46,286 nucleotides of DNA, taken from the NCBI RefSeq assembly GCF_000430025.1, contig NZ_KE387021.1, positions 25,138 through 71,423 of the forward strand, given 5' to 3'. Made by a program: the position numbers and the translations under genes. Under the pieces are notes generated by a model. The model searched no databases. It had not been told where the DNA came from and saw nothing but the letters and a program-made list of their open reading frames with translations. Positions 19,049-29,504 of this stretch are shown here, one piece after another (position 1 is the stretch's first letter; the number at the start of each line of letters is the position of its first letter). The stretch is from Flavobacterium suncheonense GH29-5 = DSM 17707 (lineage in GTDB: Bacteria > Bacteroidota > Bacteroidia > Flavobacteriales > Flavobacteriaceae).

Positions 19049-20458
19049 CTACTTCAAATAGCTTCCGAAATCCGGTTCAAATAAACTGATGAAGGCGTTT
19101 TTGATGGTTCCGTCAGGGTTTAACAATATCGCGCGGTGGATTTTGGTAATAACCCATTCATCCTTAAGTTTTTGGGCGTCATTCGCGTGAATTTCCACTG
19201 TGCTGGTAAAATTATAATTGTTTAGCGTGGCTTCCCACTTTTCTTTGGATTCATCGATGTTTATGGCAACGAAGTTTAAATTCGGATATTCTTGTTTCAG
19301 TTCCATGGCTTTTTTATGTGAGCCTTCAAAATGTGATCTTGCGCTTACGGTCCAGAAAAAAACTACGGTCTGTCCGTTAACCATGTGCTGGAAATCAATT
19401 TTCTCACCGAAAACATTTATGAAATCCTGTTTGGGAAGTTTATTTCCCGGTGATAAATATTGTACTGCGTTACTGATTTTCTTAATCTCGTTGTGCTTGC
19501 TGTTATCGGTGGACAACTGGAAATAACGGTCGAAGAATTTTTTGTTGTTCGCCATGTTCTGATCTTCCAGCAAATACATAAACGCAATATTGTTCAATAC
19601 GGCATTCTTGATTTTTTTGTTGTCGATAAGTGTATCGGCAATATTAAGCTTTTGGATGTTGTATTCAAGTGCCTGTTTTTCGTATTGAATTTCGCTGTCG
19701 CAATCTCTGTACACATAATTGTTCAGCAAAGCGTTCAGATAACGGACAAAAGGAACAAAAGTTGAAAGTTCTTCGTTGTTAAAATTGATGTCTTTTCGGT
19801 ATGCGTAATAATCTTTCGGAAGTTTTTGGCAAATGTCTTCGCCTGTTCTTCTTTTGTGCGCAATCGGGTAAATCTCTTTTTTGGCCAAATGACTTAAATC
19901 CAGATAGGCTTTGGCATACTGATCAAAATTTTCATTCCAGCCGATTTCTGTTTTACGTCTTAAATAGAAAGATTTTTTAACCTTATAGGACGAATCGATG
20001 CTTTTGGTGAAATGTTTGTAATCCTTGTCATAAAGGCCAAATGAAGCGTTTCGGTCTTCTTCATTTTTAAGAAACATTTCAATCAGGAAGTTGTTTTTTA
20101 AATCGCCGCGACCGCAGAAAACCAAGGAGTTGTCGAATTCTTTGGTGTTCAGGCGAATCATTAAACTGTCGTTTTTGTCGAAATAAATGTATTGGTATTC
20201 CGGTTCATGTTTAAAGGTATACATGCCCGGTGCCAGCGAGTCGAATTTCTTTAAAAAACGGTTTTTCTCGTCCAGTAAAATAGAGTCGATTACCTCATTG
20301 TCCTTTAATAATAAGACATATCTGTTGTTTGGATTAACGATTTCGCCACCAAAATAAGCAGTATAGTTGTCATCTTTAAATTCCTTCTGGCAGGAAAAGA
20401 AAGAACAAATGGTTACCGTTGTTAGCGGAAGTAGTAGGTTTTTAAAGTAGGCAAACAT
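19049..20458 (-). CDS. Thioredoxin-fold (TlpA-like) lipoprotein lacking the CxxC motif
   Basis: The 469-aa protein has a lipoprotein signal (FFSC, Cys 23). An N-terminal beta-rich part (about 30-115) resembles the DUF4369-like domain fused to many Bacteroidota TlpA proteins. A helical middle follows, then a C-terminal thioredoxin/AhpC-like domain (about 340-465). At the place of the usual WCxxC, residues 367-377 read FFWTVSARSHF, so both redox cysteines are absent. VAINID and the later LNPDGTI still match the fold. It is unlikely to be an oxidoreductase; a binding or scaffold role in the envelope is inferred. Confidence 0.78.
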   Translation of the reverse strand: MFAYFKNLLLPLTTVTICSFFSCQKEFKDDNYTAYFGGEIVNPNNRYVLLLKDNEVIDSILLDEKNRFLKKFDSLAPGMYTFKHEPEYQYIYFDKNDSLMIRLNTKEFDNSLVFCGRGDLKNNFLIEMFLKNEEDRNASFGLYDKDYKHFTKSIDSSYKVKKSFYLRRKTEIGWNENFDQYAKAYLDLSHLAKKEIYPIAHKRRTGEDICQKLPKDYYAYRKDINFNNEELSTFVPFVRYLNALLNNYVYRDCDSEIQYEKQALEYNIQKLNIADTLIDNKKIKNAVLNNIAFMYLLEDQNMANNKKFFDRYFQLSTDNSKHNEIKKISNAVQYLSPGNKLPKQDFINVFGEKIDFQHMVNGQTVVFFWTVSARSHFEGSHKKAMELKQEYPNLNFVAINIDESKEKWEATLNNYNFTSTVEIHANDAQKLKDEWVITKIHRAILLNPDGTIKNAFISLFEPDFGSYLK

Positions 20459-20552
20459 TCAAAATCAGTTAATTACCAAACAAAAGTAACTTTGTAATAC
20501 TTAACTTGCTGTTAAGGTACAGTTAAATTAAGCATAAACACATTCTAAATAA

Positions 20553-22232
<1,680 letters not shown>

Positions 22233-22237
22233 TAGTG

Positions 22238-22267
22238 AAAAATCCCGCTGATTGGCGGGATTTTTTA
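22238..22267 (+). terminator. Terminator after the ABC-F gene
   Basis: ATCCCGC / GCGGGAT with a 6-nt loop, preceded by A and followed by T runs, lies just after the ABC-F stop at 22232. It may also serve the convergent DUF1801 gene. Confidence 0.85.
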
Positions 22268-22303
22268 TGGAATTTTTGGAGTTGATTTTACGTCAGTTCC
22301 GTT

Positions 22304-22729
22304 TTAGTTTTGATTGTTAAACCCGAATTCTACAGTGGCTTTCAGTATTTCCGTGTCGATGTCTTTCAGGGCTTTGAACTTAATGCAATAGCCTGTAACA
22401 CTTGCCTTTCCGAGTTTTTCTCCAAATGTTTTGGGTAAATACGTTTTGTCTTTAATGCCCATGATGTAAACCGAAATACCCGAAGTGTTGGCACTCATAC
22501 CAATCTGATAAAACGGTTTGCTTGTACCGTCTGCATATCGGATATTGAGTTGTCCGTAACCGATATTGGGATTGGAAACGACTTTGCCTTCACTGTTCTT
22601 TCCGTCCAGAAACCATAACTGACAGGCCGGGTTCAGCTCCAGAATCATGTGGTGCAGGGTTTGCATGTCATTGCGTTTCGCTTCCGGATGACTGTTAATG
22701 TAAGCTTCGATTTGTTTCGGTATGTCCAT
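22304..22729 (-). CDS. DUF1801 domain protein
   Basis: The 141-aa protein has the YdhG-like/DUF1801 fold signature: an N-terminal helix pair (IEAYINSHPEAKRNDMQTLHHMI), a central beta region (GYGQLNIRYADGTSKPFYQIGMSAN) and a C-terminal helix region (YCIKFKALKDIDTEILKATVEFG). The molecular function of the family is not established. It appears to be monocistronic. Confidence 0.75.
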   Translation of the reverse strand: MDIPKQIEAYINSHPEAKRNDMQTLHHMILELNPACQLWFLDGKNSEGKVVSNPNIGYGQLNIRYADGTSKPFYQIGMSANTSGISVYIMGIKDKTYLPKTFGEKLGKASVTGYCIKFKALKDIDTEILKATVEFGFNNQN

Positions 22730-22811
22730 CTTTATTTATGGTTTTGTTGAGTTTTTCTACTATCAAAGATACCAAATATCTTGCTATGTGATATGTATTT
22801 GTGTGTCCTTG

Positions 22812-23657
22812 TTAGTTTTTAATCTCGTTTTTCATTTTCTCTACCATAGTTTTAAACTGAGGACTTGTTGCCAAAACGCTTTCAGATTCTTTCAGCCATT
22901 CGTCAAATTTTTTAACCTCTTTATTCAAAAAATACTGATGTAGAATGTTGTAGGCACTTTCGGGGATATATGTTTTATCCTGAAGGGTTTTCTGTGATTT
23001 TCGGAAATAAGCTTTAGCGTCTTCTAATCTTCCTTTCTTTACTAAAGCAAAAATATATTCTTTAACAGTATAAGCGTCTTGTTCATTATATTTAAGCGCT
23101 TTCTGAAGCACAACCAATGCTTCGTCATAGCGTTGCAAACAATTGTATGAAAAGGCCAGTTCAACACTTAACCCATTATGATTTGGGTTGATTTTTTCCG
23201 CCTTTTTTAAATATTCCAATGCTTTTTCGCATTCATGCATTCCATTGTATAAATATCCCCATCGGTATAGTCGTTCAATGGAATTTTTATCGCCTTCATA
23301 GTATTGCAGCCAATCCGGTACAGGAGTAACTTCTAAATCATTTAGTTTTGATTCAGGGATATGAGCAACAAGTACATTGTTGGGTTGCAAACGGTATTTC
23401 ATTCGGCCTTTGCTGTCAATTTTTTCAGGAATATATTTTCCGCTGCTATTTATGGCAAAGGTTCCGGAATAGTCAAAAGTAAAACCCGCCTGCTCATCAA
23501 TGTAAATAAATCCGAAATTGTAAACTCCGGTGCTGTCCGGCTGAAAAACAACCCATTTGTTTTCACTCTGCCCAAACCGTTTATCAAATTTGAGTTCGCT
23601 TTGGGAATAGGAAAAAAAAGTAAGGGTGAGAACAAGGGAAGTAATAAATTGCTTCAT
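22812..23657 (-). CDS. Secreted TPR-repeat protein
   Basis: The ATG at 23657 gives a clean signal peptide (MKQFITSLVLTLTFFSYSQ); the longer in-frame start at 23693 would add 12 residues before it. The 281-aa product has an N-terminal beta-rich part (about 20-105) and then two or three TPRs (about 118-225), for example GYLYNGMHECEKALEYLKKAEKINPNHNG and a second unit ending in LKYNEQDA. It is a periplasmic or envelope protein with a likely protein-binding role. No enzyme motif was seen. Confidence 0.75.
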   Translation of the reverse strand: MKQFITSLVLTLTFFSYSQSELKFDKRFGQSENKWVVFQPDSTGVYNFGFIYIDEQAGFTFDYSGTFAINSSGKYIPEKIDSKGRMKYRLQPNNVLVAHIPESKLNDLEVTPVPDWLQYYEGDKNSIERLYRWGYLYNGMHECEKALEYLKKAEKINPNHNGLSVELAFSYNCLQRYDEALVVLQKALKYNEQDAYTVKEYIFALVKKGRLEDAKAYFRKSQKTLQDKTYIPESAYNILHQYFLNKEVKKFDEWLKESESVLATSPQFKTMVEKMKNEIKN

Positions 23658-23693
23658 AATAAGGTTTGGTATTAGGGTTATTCCCAACTTCAA

Positions 23694-23992
23694 AATTGTA
23701 GGAGTATTAGTGTTCTGACAAATTTATCAAAATCTTAATGCAATTTTAAAAAAGAAAGAAAAATATTGTTTTTTATTGATGGTGCTGTATAGGGATTCTC
23801 TCTCACAAAAAAGTTGTGATCAAAATGAAATTTCAAAGCAAAAAATCACAAGCGCGTTTCGTTTCACAACAACTTTGTCATTGTAAAAGGTGTTGTTTGT
23901 AACAAAGCGCTTCTGGCAGTAATGACGTCCGCCTTGTTGGTTGAGGGTTTGGCTGTAAAAAGACAAAAAAAAAACAAAAGGAGCAAAACAGG
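23694..23992. other. Gene-free stretch with nested inverted repeats
   Basis: About 300 bp without a supportable ORF. It contains TTGTGAT (23814) facing ATCACAA (23845) with GAAATTTC between them, and AAGTTGTGA facing TCACAACAACTT further out. No -33/-7 promoter pair was found. It could be the upstream region of the TPR gene at 23657, an unrecognised RNA or a decayed element. Confidence 0.4.
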
Positions 23993-24817
23993 TTACTCAA
24001 AATTCTCTTTAATGTTGGCTTTGCGACGTTGTTGCAGTTTAAACGGATTTTCAATCACGATGTCAAATCCTGCATAATGTGCGCTAAACGGATTTTTCTG
24101 TCCGACCAGATTGTTCATATAACCAAGGCTGAAAATAAACGGTGATGCTTTTGGCGAATAAGAATAATACAGGGAAAAGCGGCTTTCGCGATACTTAAAA
24201 TCGGTCCGGGTGTTGGACTTATTTTCTTTGCTTATCGAAAATAATTGCTCTGAACTTCCAATAAGACGATGTTGATTGTCCTCGTCTAAATTTACAGTCA
24301 GTTGCAAACGAAGGCGCGAACGAAACTGAAAATCTTCGTCTAAGTTTTTAAAGTCAGGCGAATAAAATTTGCGGAATTCCTGTCGGAAGGTCGGTACGAG
24401 TTTTATTCGTGAAGTACTGAAGATGTAAGAAAGTCGGCTGTACAAACGGAATTCCTGTTTTAATCTCGGATCATCATGTTCGTAAGGCGGTTGGTCTGAA
24501 TATTCGTCCTGTCTGCGGTAGCTTAGTGCCAAAGAATACTGCCAGGTTTCATGAAACTGATGATAAAATTCCTGATTAACTACTAAAATGGCGGGTTTGT
24601 AAAACGGGTTGTAATTGTCGGGATTGCTTTTTCGCGCCACGCCGATGTATGACATCGATTGCCAGCCTTTGCCTTCAATCGTGTCCAACTCCTGACGGAC
24701 ACCAAAAGCAAACCAATCCGCGATTTGGGTTTTGCCCAAGCCGGGCGGACTGATTTGTGAAAATACGGTGCCAAAAAAGAAGCAGAAAAACAATGTACTT
24801 ATAAAATGCTTTTTCAT
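23993..24817 (-). CDS. DUF2490 outer-membrane beta-barrel protein
   Basis: The 274-aa protein has a signal peptide (about 1-20, ending VFSQ). Its amphipathic strands include WFAFGVRQELD, LALSYRRQDEYSD, LKQEFRLYSRLSY and LVPTFRQEFRKFY. These are characteristic of DUF2490 proteins, predicted outer-membrane barrels of unknown function in Bacteroidota. It starts at the base directly after the PepSY-like stop codon, so the two form a tight pair downstream of the two-component genes. Confidence 0.8.
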   Translation of the reverse strand: MKKHFISTLFFCFFFGTVFSQISPPGLGKTQIADWFAFGVRQELDTIEGKGWQSMSYIGVARKSNPDNYNPFYKPAILVVNQEFYHQFHETWQYSLALSYRRQDEYSDQPPYEHDDPRLKQEFRLYSRLSYIFSTSRIKLVPTFRQEFRKFYSPDFKNLDEDFQFRSRLRLQLTVNLDEDNQHRLIGSSEQLFSISKENKSNTRTDFKYRESRFSLYYSYSPKASPFIFSLGYMNNLVGQKNPFSAHYAGFDIVIENPFKLQQRRKANIKENFE

Positions 24818-25267
24818 TTAGTCGGCCACTTTACTTAAAAGAGTTCCTTCGCTGTCCAACGCCACTTTCCATTCTTTTGTGAATGATTTCAGTTCAAGAG
24901 TGTAGGTTGTTTTGCCGCCTTCGGTAATTTTTTTCACGTCGTCTGCACGATAACCATTAAAGTCGCGGTTGATTTTTGCCAACACTTTCTGAGGCAATTT
25001 GTTTTTGGAAATTTCTTCTTTGTGGCGAATTAACGTTCCTGTTTTGCTGTACCAGACGTCGTGGTCTGTTCCAAGCAGGCCGGTTTCAAATTCTGCTTTG
25101 TAGTTTTGTCCGTCCAGTTCCCATTCTACGTCAGTTGCTTTCGGGAATGCTTTCTGAAAACTGTTTAGTACTAACGACGGAACCTGACTTTGATGTAAAT
25201 CCTGTGCGGATGCTGTGTTGGCGAATAGTGCCAATACAAGCGAACCCATTAAAAATACCTTCTTCAT
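24818..25267 (-). CDS. Periplasmic PepSY-like (BLIP-type) protein
   Basis: The 149-aa protein has a signal peptide (about 1-21, ending ASAQ) and two PepSY-like repeats of the DUF2874/PepSY_like family. The first contains VLNSFQKAFPKATDVEWELDGQNYKAEFE and the second VLAKINRDFNGYRADDVKKI. Such small domains often sit beside two-component systems in Bacteroidota and may act as periplasmic inhibitors or target genes. Here the gene follows the histidine kinase with a 68-bp gap and abuts the DUF2490 gene. Confidence 0.82.
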   Translation of the reverse strand: MKKVFLMGSLVLALFANTASAQDLHQSQVPSLVLNSFQKAFPKATDVEWELDGQNYKAEFETGLLGTDHDVWYSKTGTLIRHKEEISKNKLPQKVLAKINRDFNGYRADDVKKITEGGKTTYTLELKSFTKEWKVALDSEGTLLSKVAD

Positions 25268-25335
25268 TTTCTTTAGATTTTAAATTATAATCCAAAGTTC
25301 AGTCAGCAATCTGGAAAGATTTGGGAACGGAAAAA

Positions 25336-26610
25336 TTATTTTATCCGCAATTCAAAACAATGCAAGTCGTTTTCAAAACGGTAAACGATAGGGAATTCGT
25401 ATAAATCACAAATGGCTTTTACGATGGCAAGACCAAGTCCGGTGCCGTTTGTGTTGCTTTCAGTTTTGTGAAAACGCGAAAATAATTGTGTTTCGCTGAT
25501 TGGCGTTTTGCTTCCCGTGTTGCGGATGGTAATTGCTTTTTCAGAAATGGTAACGGTTACGGTTCCGTTTTCTGTATTGTGAAAAACGGCATTCCGCAAA
25601 AGGTTTGAAACCACAGCATACGCAAGCGAAAGGTTCATGTGTGCCGTTAATTCGGAAGTTTCAGAAACGGAAATGGTTACGTTTTTGTAGTCGGCAATTT
25701 CTTCCAGATCGTTTACGCTCTGTTTTACCACTTCGTTGAACGAAACCGTTTTGTTGTCTAAAAACTGGTTGTTTTCAATTTTGGTTAAAAGCAACAGCGA
25801 TTTATTTAAACGCACCAAACGTTCAATGATGTTTATCGTTTCTGCAATGTTTTCAGCTTGTTCGGGTTGTAAGTTTCCTTTTTCAATGAGCAGTTCCAGT
25901 TTGTTGGTGGCAATGGCCAAAGGCGTTTGCAGTTCGTGGGAAGCATTGCCGATAAATTGCTTTTGTTGCTCGTAGGTTTCCGCATTGCGTTGCAGCAAAA
26001 TGGTTACGGCTTTTTGCAGGTCGTTAAATTCCTGTGTTTCGGTTTTTACTTCGGGGAACTTGTTGCCAATGCGGTATTTTTTAAGCTGATTCAAAAAGGA
26101 ATAAAACGGTTTCCAAAGACGTTGCAGCACAAAATTGTTAATGAAAATGATGATGGCAATCAAAAGCAGATAAAGACCAAGGGCTTCGCGGAACAATTCT
26201 TTAACCAAATCATCTTCTTCCACCATAGAATTGATAACGCGCAATTCGTAGTATTTTCCATGATTTTCAAACGCGGTTTTGAGCAGGCGAACGGGTTCCG
26301 GCTCGGGGGCTTCGTCGTCGGCATCCTGCATCAGCATTATCGTATCGGTATACGTGTCTGTCATGGCTACGGCTTGTGCCTGCGAAATCTCCCGAATGGC
26401 AAAAAAGCCTTCGGCAAAAGTTTTTTTATTTAAAATGGTCGGGTCTTTTTGAGCCTGATAGATAATTTGCCGTTTGTAATTTTCTAAGCCTTCATCAATA
26501 CTTTCTTTAATTTCCCGGAACATATTGAAATAGAAAACAACAGTCCAGAGGCCGATAACAAAAAACAGCGAAACCGAAAGGTAAATGAGCGATTTGTTTA
26601 ATAATTTCAT
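25336..26610 (-). CDS. Sensor histidine kinase
   Basis: The 424-aa membrane kinase has TM1 (about 8-28), a periplasmic sensor region of about 120 residues with an acidic DADDEAPEPEPV patch, TM2 (about 150-170), and a HAMP-like linker. The HisKA domain has the phospho-acceptor His in FIGNASHELQTPLA, and the HATPase domain has the N box (NLLRNAVFHN) and G box (GTGLGLAIV). Its start overlaps the response-regulator stop by 4 bp, indicating coupled translation. The acidic sensor patch could bind cations; this is inference. Confidence 0.93.
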   Translation of the reverse strand: MKLLNKSLIYLSVSLFFVIGLWTVVFYFNMFREIKESIDEGLENYKRQIIYQAQKDPTILNKKTFAEGFFAIREISQAQAVAMTDTYTDTIMLMQDADDEAPEPEPVRLLKTAFENHGKYYELRVINSMVEEDDLVKELFREALGLYLLLIAIIIFINNFVLQRLWKPFYSFLNQLKKYRIGNKFPEVKTETQEFNDLQKAVTILLQRNAETYEQQKQFIGNASHELQTPLAIATNKLELLIEKGNLQPEQAENIAETINIIERLVRLNKSLLLLTKIENNQFLDNKTVSFNEVVKQSVNDLEEIADYKNVTISVSETSELTAHMNLSLAYAVVSNLLRNAVFHNTENGTVTVTISEKAITIRNTGSKTPISETQLFSRFHKTESNTNGTGLGLAIVKAICDLYEFPIVYRFENDLHCFELRIK

Positions 26611-27284
26611 TGTTCCGTTAACTTGTATCCGATGCCATAAACGGCTTCAATTTCTATTTCCGCTTTTGCTTCGGTTAATTTCTTCCGCAAATTTTTAATC
26701 TGATAATAAATAAAGTCGTAATTGTCGGCCTGGTCTGTGTTGTCGCCCCAAACGTGTTCTGCCAAAGCTGTTTTGGTAACCAGACGATTTTTGTTGAGCA
26801 GAAAGTAATTCAGGATATCAAACTCTTTTCGGTTTAGCGGAACGATTGTATTGTTTACAACGAAAGTGCGTTCTTTTAAGTCTAAAACGGTGTTTGCAAT
26901 TTCAATCGTGTTTTTTCCGTCTAACTGGTTTCTGCGGATTACGGCTTTAATTCTTGCGTTGAGTTCGGCTATGTGAAACGGTTTTGTGAGGTAATCGTCG
27001 GCTCCGAGCTCAAGGCCTTTTAGTTTGTCGTCCAGCGAATCTTTGGCAGAAATAATGATGACATTTCCCTGTTTTCCTGCTTTTTTCAGTTGTTCCAAAA
27101 GCTGAAGTCCGCTGCCGTTGGGCAACATAATGTCGAGTAAAATGCAGTCGTAGTCGTACAATTCCATTTTTTCCTCTGCCGAATAAAAGTCGTTCGCCGT
27201 TTCAATTACAAAATACTCTTTCGTAAGTGAATCGACTAAGGTTTTCAGCAAGGCGGGTTCATCCTCAACAATCAGAATTTTCAT
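26607..27284 (-). CDS. OmpR/PhoB-family response regulator
   Basis: The 225-aa regulator has a receiver domain with the acidic pocket in VEDEP, the phospho-acceptor Asp in CILLDIMLPNGSG, the conserved Ser/Thr position in IIISAKDS, and Lys in LTKPF. The C-terminal winged-helix DNA-binding domain (about 128-224) contains NRKEFDILNYFLLN and the recognition region DNYDFIYYQIKNLRKKL. It is the partner of the overlapping kinase. The PepSY-like and DUF2490 genes just downstream are the obvious candidate regulon members. Confidence 0.94.
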   Translation of the reverse strand: MKILIVEDEPALLKTLVDSLTKEYFVIETANDFYSAEEKMELYDYDCILLDIMLPNGSGLQLLEQLKKAGKQGNVIIISAKDSLDDKLKGLELGADDYLTKPFHIAELNARIKAVIRRNQLDGKNTIEIANTVLDLKERTFVVNNTIVPLNRKEFDILNYFLLNKNRLVTKTALAEHVWGDNTDQADNYDFIYYQIKNLRKKLTEAKAEIEIEAVYGIGYKLTEQ

Positions 27285-27473
27285 CTGTAACTAATTTGCT
27301 TTTTAGGTTTGACAGAATACAAAGCATTTCACAGCCACAAAGTTAAGGATTGAATTTGGGAAAGAGTTGGGAATTCCTTCCTTTTTCAGAATATTGCTGG
27401 AGTAGGAATACAAGGCTTCCCAGCAGTTCGGTTTTGCGCTGCTTAATCATAGGTTTCTGTCAGGAAACAGGGT

Positions 27474-28142
27474 TTATTTAAGCTCGGAAAGGATTAGTTT
27501 CTTTTGCTGTAAAGTGTTTTTCAATGCCTTTTCTCTGATTTTTGGGTCAGTATTGTTTATTAGTTCATAAAATTCAACTGGAACCACCTGCCAGGATAAA
27601 CCGTATTTGTCTTTGCACCAGCCGCAGGAGCTTTCCTGTCCGCCGTTTGTAGTCAATGCATTCCAATAGTAATCTGTTTCGGCTTGATCTTTTGTATTAA
27701 TCACAAGGGAAACGGACTCATTAAATTTCTGAAACGGCCCTGCTGCTAAAATACTTACTTCCATACCGGCAATTTCAATAAGCGCTGTTTCAAATTTTCC
27801 GCCTCCTGCTTCCGGTGGGTTTGTGTATTTGTGGTGTTCCTTAAGTTTACCGTCTTTAAAAATTGAAAGGTAATAGTCGGCAACGGCTTTAGCATCTGTT
27901 GTTTCTACCCAAATTGAGGGGGTAATTTTTTGAGTAATCATATTTTTATTTTTAATCGTTGTGTTAATGTCGTTTGTTGTGGTGTTCTGATTGACTGACT
28001 TGTCGGGATTATTTGTCTGACTTGAATTTGAACAAGAGGTTGTCAGGCAAAGCGCAATGGCACACAGAAAAAAGGATTTATTCCTTTTTGGTCTTGTCAT
28101 TTTGGCTCTGTCTAAACGAGGGCGGTTACTGAAATTATTCAT
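27474..28142 (-). CDS. VOC (PhnB-like) protein with an N-terminal lipoprotein signal
   Basis: The C-terminal 150 residues (from about 68) are a PhnB/glyoxalase-fold VOC domain: ITPSIWVETTDAKAVADYY, GGKFETALIEIAGMEVSIL and SSCGWCKDKYGLSWQVVP. Upstream in the same frame is a convincing lipoprotein signal (MTRPKRNKSFFLCAIALCLTTSC, from residue 15) and an Asn/Thr-rich spacer. The product is thus either an exported lipid-anchored VOC protein or, from Met68 at 27941, an ordinary cytoplasmic one. A start at Met15 (28100) gives the best signal peptide. The ligand is unknown. Confidence 0.75.
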   Translation of the reverse strand: MNNFSNRPRLDRAKMTRPKRNKSFFLCAIALCLTTSCSNSSQTNNPDKSVNQNTTTNDINTTIKNKNMITQKITPSIWVETTDAKAVADYYLSIFKDGKLKEHHKYTNPPEAGGGKFETALIEIAGMEVSILAAGPFQKFNESVSLVINTKDQAETDYYWNALTTNGGQESSCGWCKDKYGLSWQVVPVEFYELINNTDPKIREKALKNTLQQKKLILSELK

Positions 28143-28180
28143 AACGGTTTGGTTTTTGGGTGGTTGGTGTTTACAAAGAT

Positions 28181-28229
28181 AGTGAAAAGTGAGAAGGGAA
28201 AAGGGAAAAGGGAAAAGGGTGAAGGAGGG
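28181..28229. repeat. Heptad tandem repeat, AGTGAAA/AGGGAAA type
   Basis: Seven units in perfect 7-bp register start at 28181, 28188, 28195, 28202, 28209, 28216 and 28223. They change gradually from AGTGAAA to AGGGAAA and then to AGGAGGG. The array lies upstream of the VOC gene in the gap to the ECF sigma gene, which otherwise holds nothing recognisable. Confidence 0.9.
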
Positions 28230-28338
28230 AAGTGTATCACCAAAAATTTAAAAACCCGCTAATAATTTTGTCTGGTTCTTGCGGTGCTGTTATTTAACGA
28301 AAAAAGAGGAAAGTAAAGGTGATTTTAATGCGATGCTT

Positions 28339-28995
28339 TTACTTAGGAAGTTCTTTAAGTTTCTGCATCACTTTTTCAACCATGGTGTCACAGTAAATGA
28401 GGTTGAATTCAAAAATTTCTTCTGCGGAATAGGCTTTTTCCACTTCTTTACGGAGCATGGTTTTGGCGCGGTTTAAGCGGACTTTTACGTTGGATTCGCT
28501 GATGTTTAACACATTTGAAGTCTCCGCCACACTCAGGCCGTTAACTTCGCGCAGGGTGAAAACCAGGCGGTAATCTGTCGGGACGTTTTGCAGGGCGTTT
28601 TCAATAACCAATTTCAGTTCTCTGTTTAGAACGGAGCTGTTGGTGTCTGTATGTTGGGGGTTTGAAAACATCGGTTGGGATTTATCGGTTATTTCTTTGG
28701 CGGTAATATTTTGGTAATTCCATTTGTGCTGCTTGCGGAAGCAGTTGTTAAGCATGATTTTTATAATCCAGGTTTTAAAAGTCGCGCGGTTTTCAAATTT
28801 CGATAAATGGGTAAAGGCATCAATGTAAGTGTCCTGCATTAAGTCTTGTGTATCTTCATGGTTGTAGTTGTAGGATCTTCCGATTTTGTACAAAGCCGCG
28901 TTATTCCTGCGGATGATGATTTCAAATAACTCCGTTTCGCCCGCGAGAATCTTTTGTACCAGTTCAAAATCGGTATATTGTTCGAATGAATTCAT
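28339..28995 (-). CDS. ECF-type RNA polymerase sigma factor
   Basis: The 218-aa product (ATG at 28995; an in-frame start at 29055 overlaps the DoxX-like gene) has region 2 with FEIIIRRNNAALYKIGRSY and DTQDLMQDTYIDAF, and region 4 with NVPTDYRLVFTLREVNGLSVAETSNVLNISESNVKVRLNRAKTML. A tail of about 35 residues extends beyond region 4. No anti-sigma gene is next to it. It follows the DoxX-like gene by 16 bp, so the pair is likely one transcript. Confidence 0.92.
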   Translation of the reverse strand: MNSFEQYTDFELVQKILAGETELFEIIIRRNNAALYKIGRSYNYNHEDTQDLMQDTYIDAFTHLSKFENRATFKTWIIKIMLNNCFRKQHKWNYQNITAKEITDKSQPMFSNPQHTDTNSSVLNRELKLVIENALQNVPTDYRLVFTLREVNGLSVAETSNVLNISESNVKVRLNRAKTMLRKEVEKAYSAEEIFEFNLIYCDTMVEKVMQKLKELPK

Positions 28996-29011
28996 TGATG
29001 CCTTTGTTGTT

Positions 29012-29395
29012 TTATTGTATAAATTTAGCGATTCTGGCCATAGAAAATGCAGCAATTGCCATTACAAGATCGCGCACTGCAACATCCAGATAGTTTAAAC
29101 TTGCCAGAAGGGTAAGGGCAATAAGGGTAAGCCAGGCGGCTACAATATATCCGCCAAGTTCGGTTTTTTTCAAAACAATGATACCTGCAATAATTTCAAT
29201 CACTCCAACAACCATCATGAAAGTGTGCGCGGAAAAAGGCAACATTTCACTAATGCCGGGATGCATGTATTGTTCCCAATTGGTTAGCAGATTGGTGAAT
29301 TTATCCAAACCGGCTACTATGGGCACAAGGCCAAAAGTAAATTTCAATAAAGTAAAGGTTGGTTGGATTGCCTGATTTAAATTTGTGTTTTCCAT
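29012..29395 (-). CDS. DoxX-like four-helix membrane protein
   Basis: The 127-aa protein has four hydrophobic segments (about 16-32, 57-76, 82-102 and 105-122). The first carries FTFGLVPIVAGLDKF, typical of DoxX-like quinone/redox-associated membrane proteins. The precise role is unknown. It sits upstream of the ECF sigma gene with only 16 bp between them, suggesting that the sigma factor and this membrane protein work in one stress response. Confidence 0.75.
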   Translation of the reverse strand: MENTNLNQAIQPTFTLLKFTFGLVPIVAGLDKFTNLLTNWEQYMHPGISEMLPFSAHTFMMVVGVIEIIAGIIVLKKTELGGYIVAAWLTLIALTLLASLNYLDVAVRDLVMAIAAFSMARIAKFIQ

Positions 29396-29504
29396 TTCTT
29401 TAGTATTAAGTGTTACAATACATTAGACTTATACTATTTTAGAGTAGGGCTGAAACGGAAAGGTTACAGGCTGGTTGTTTTTTTTTGCGATTGTTTTAAA
29501 AATG

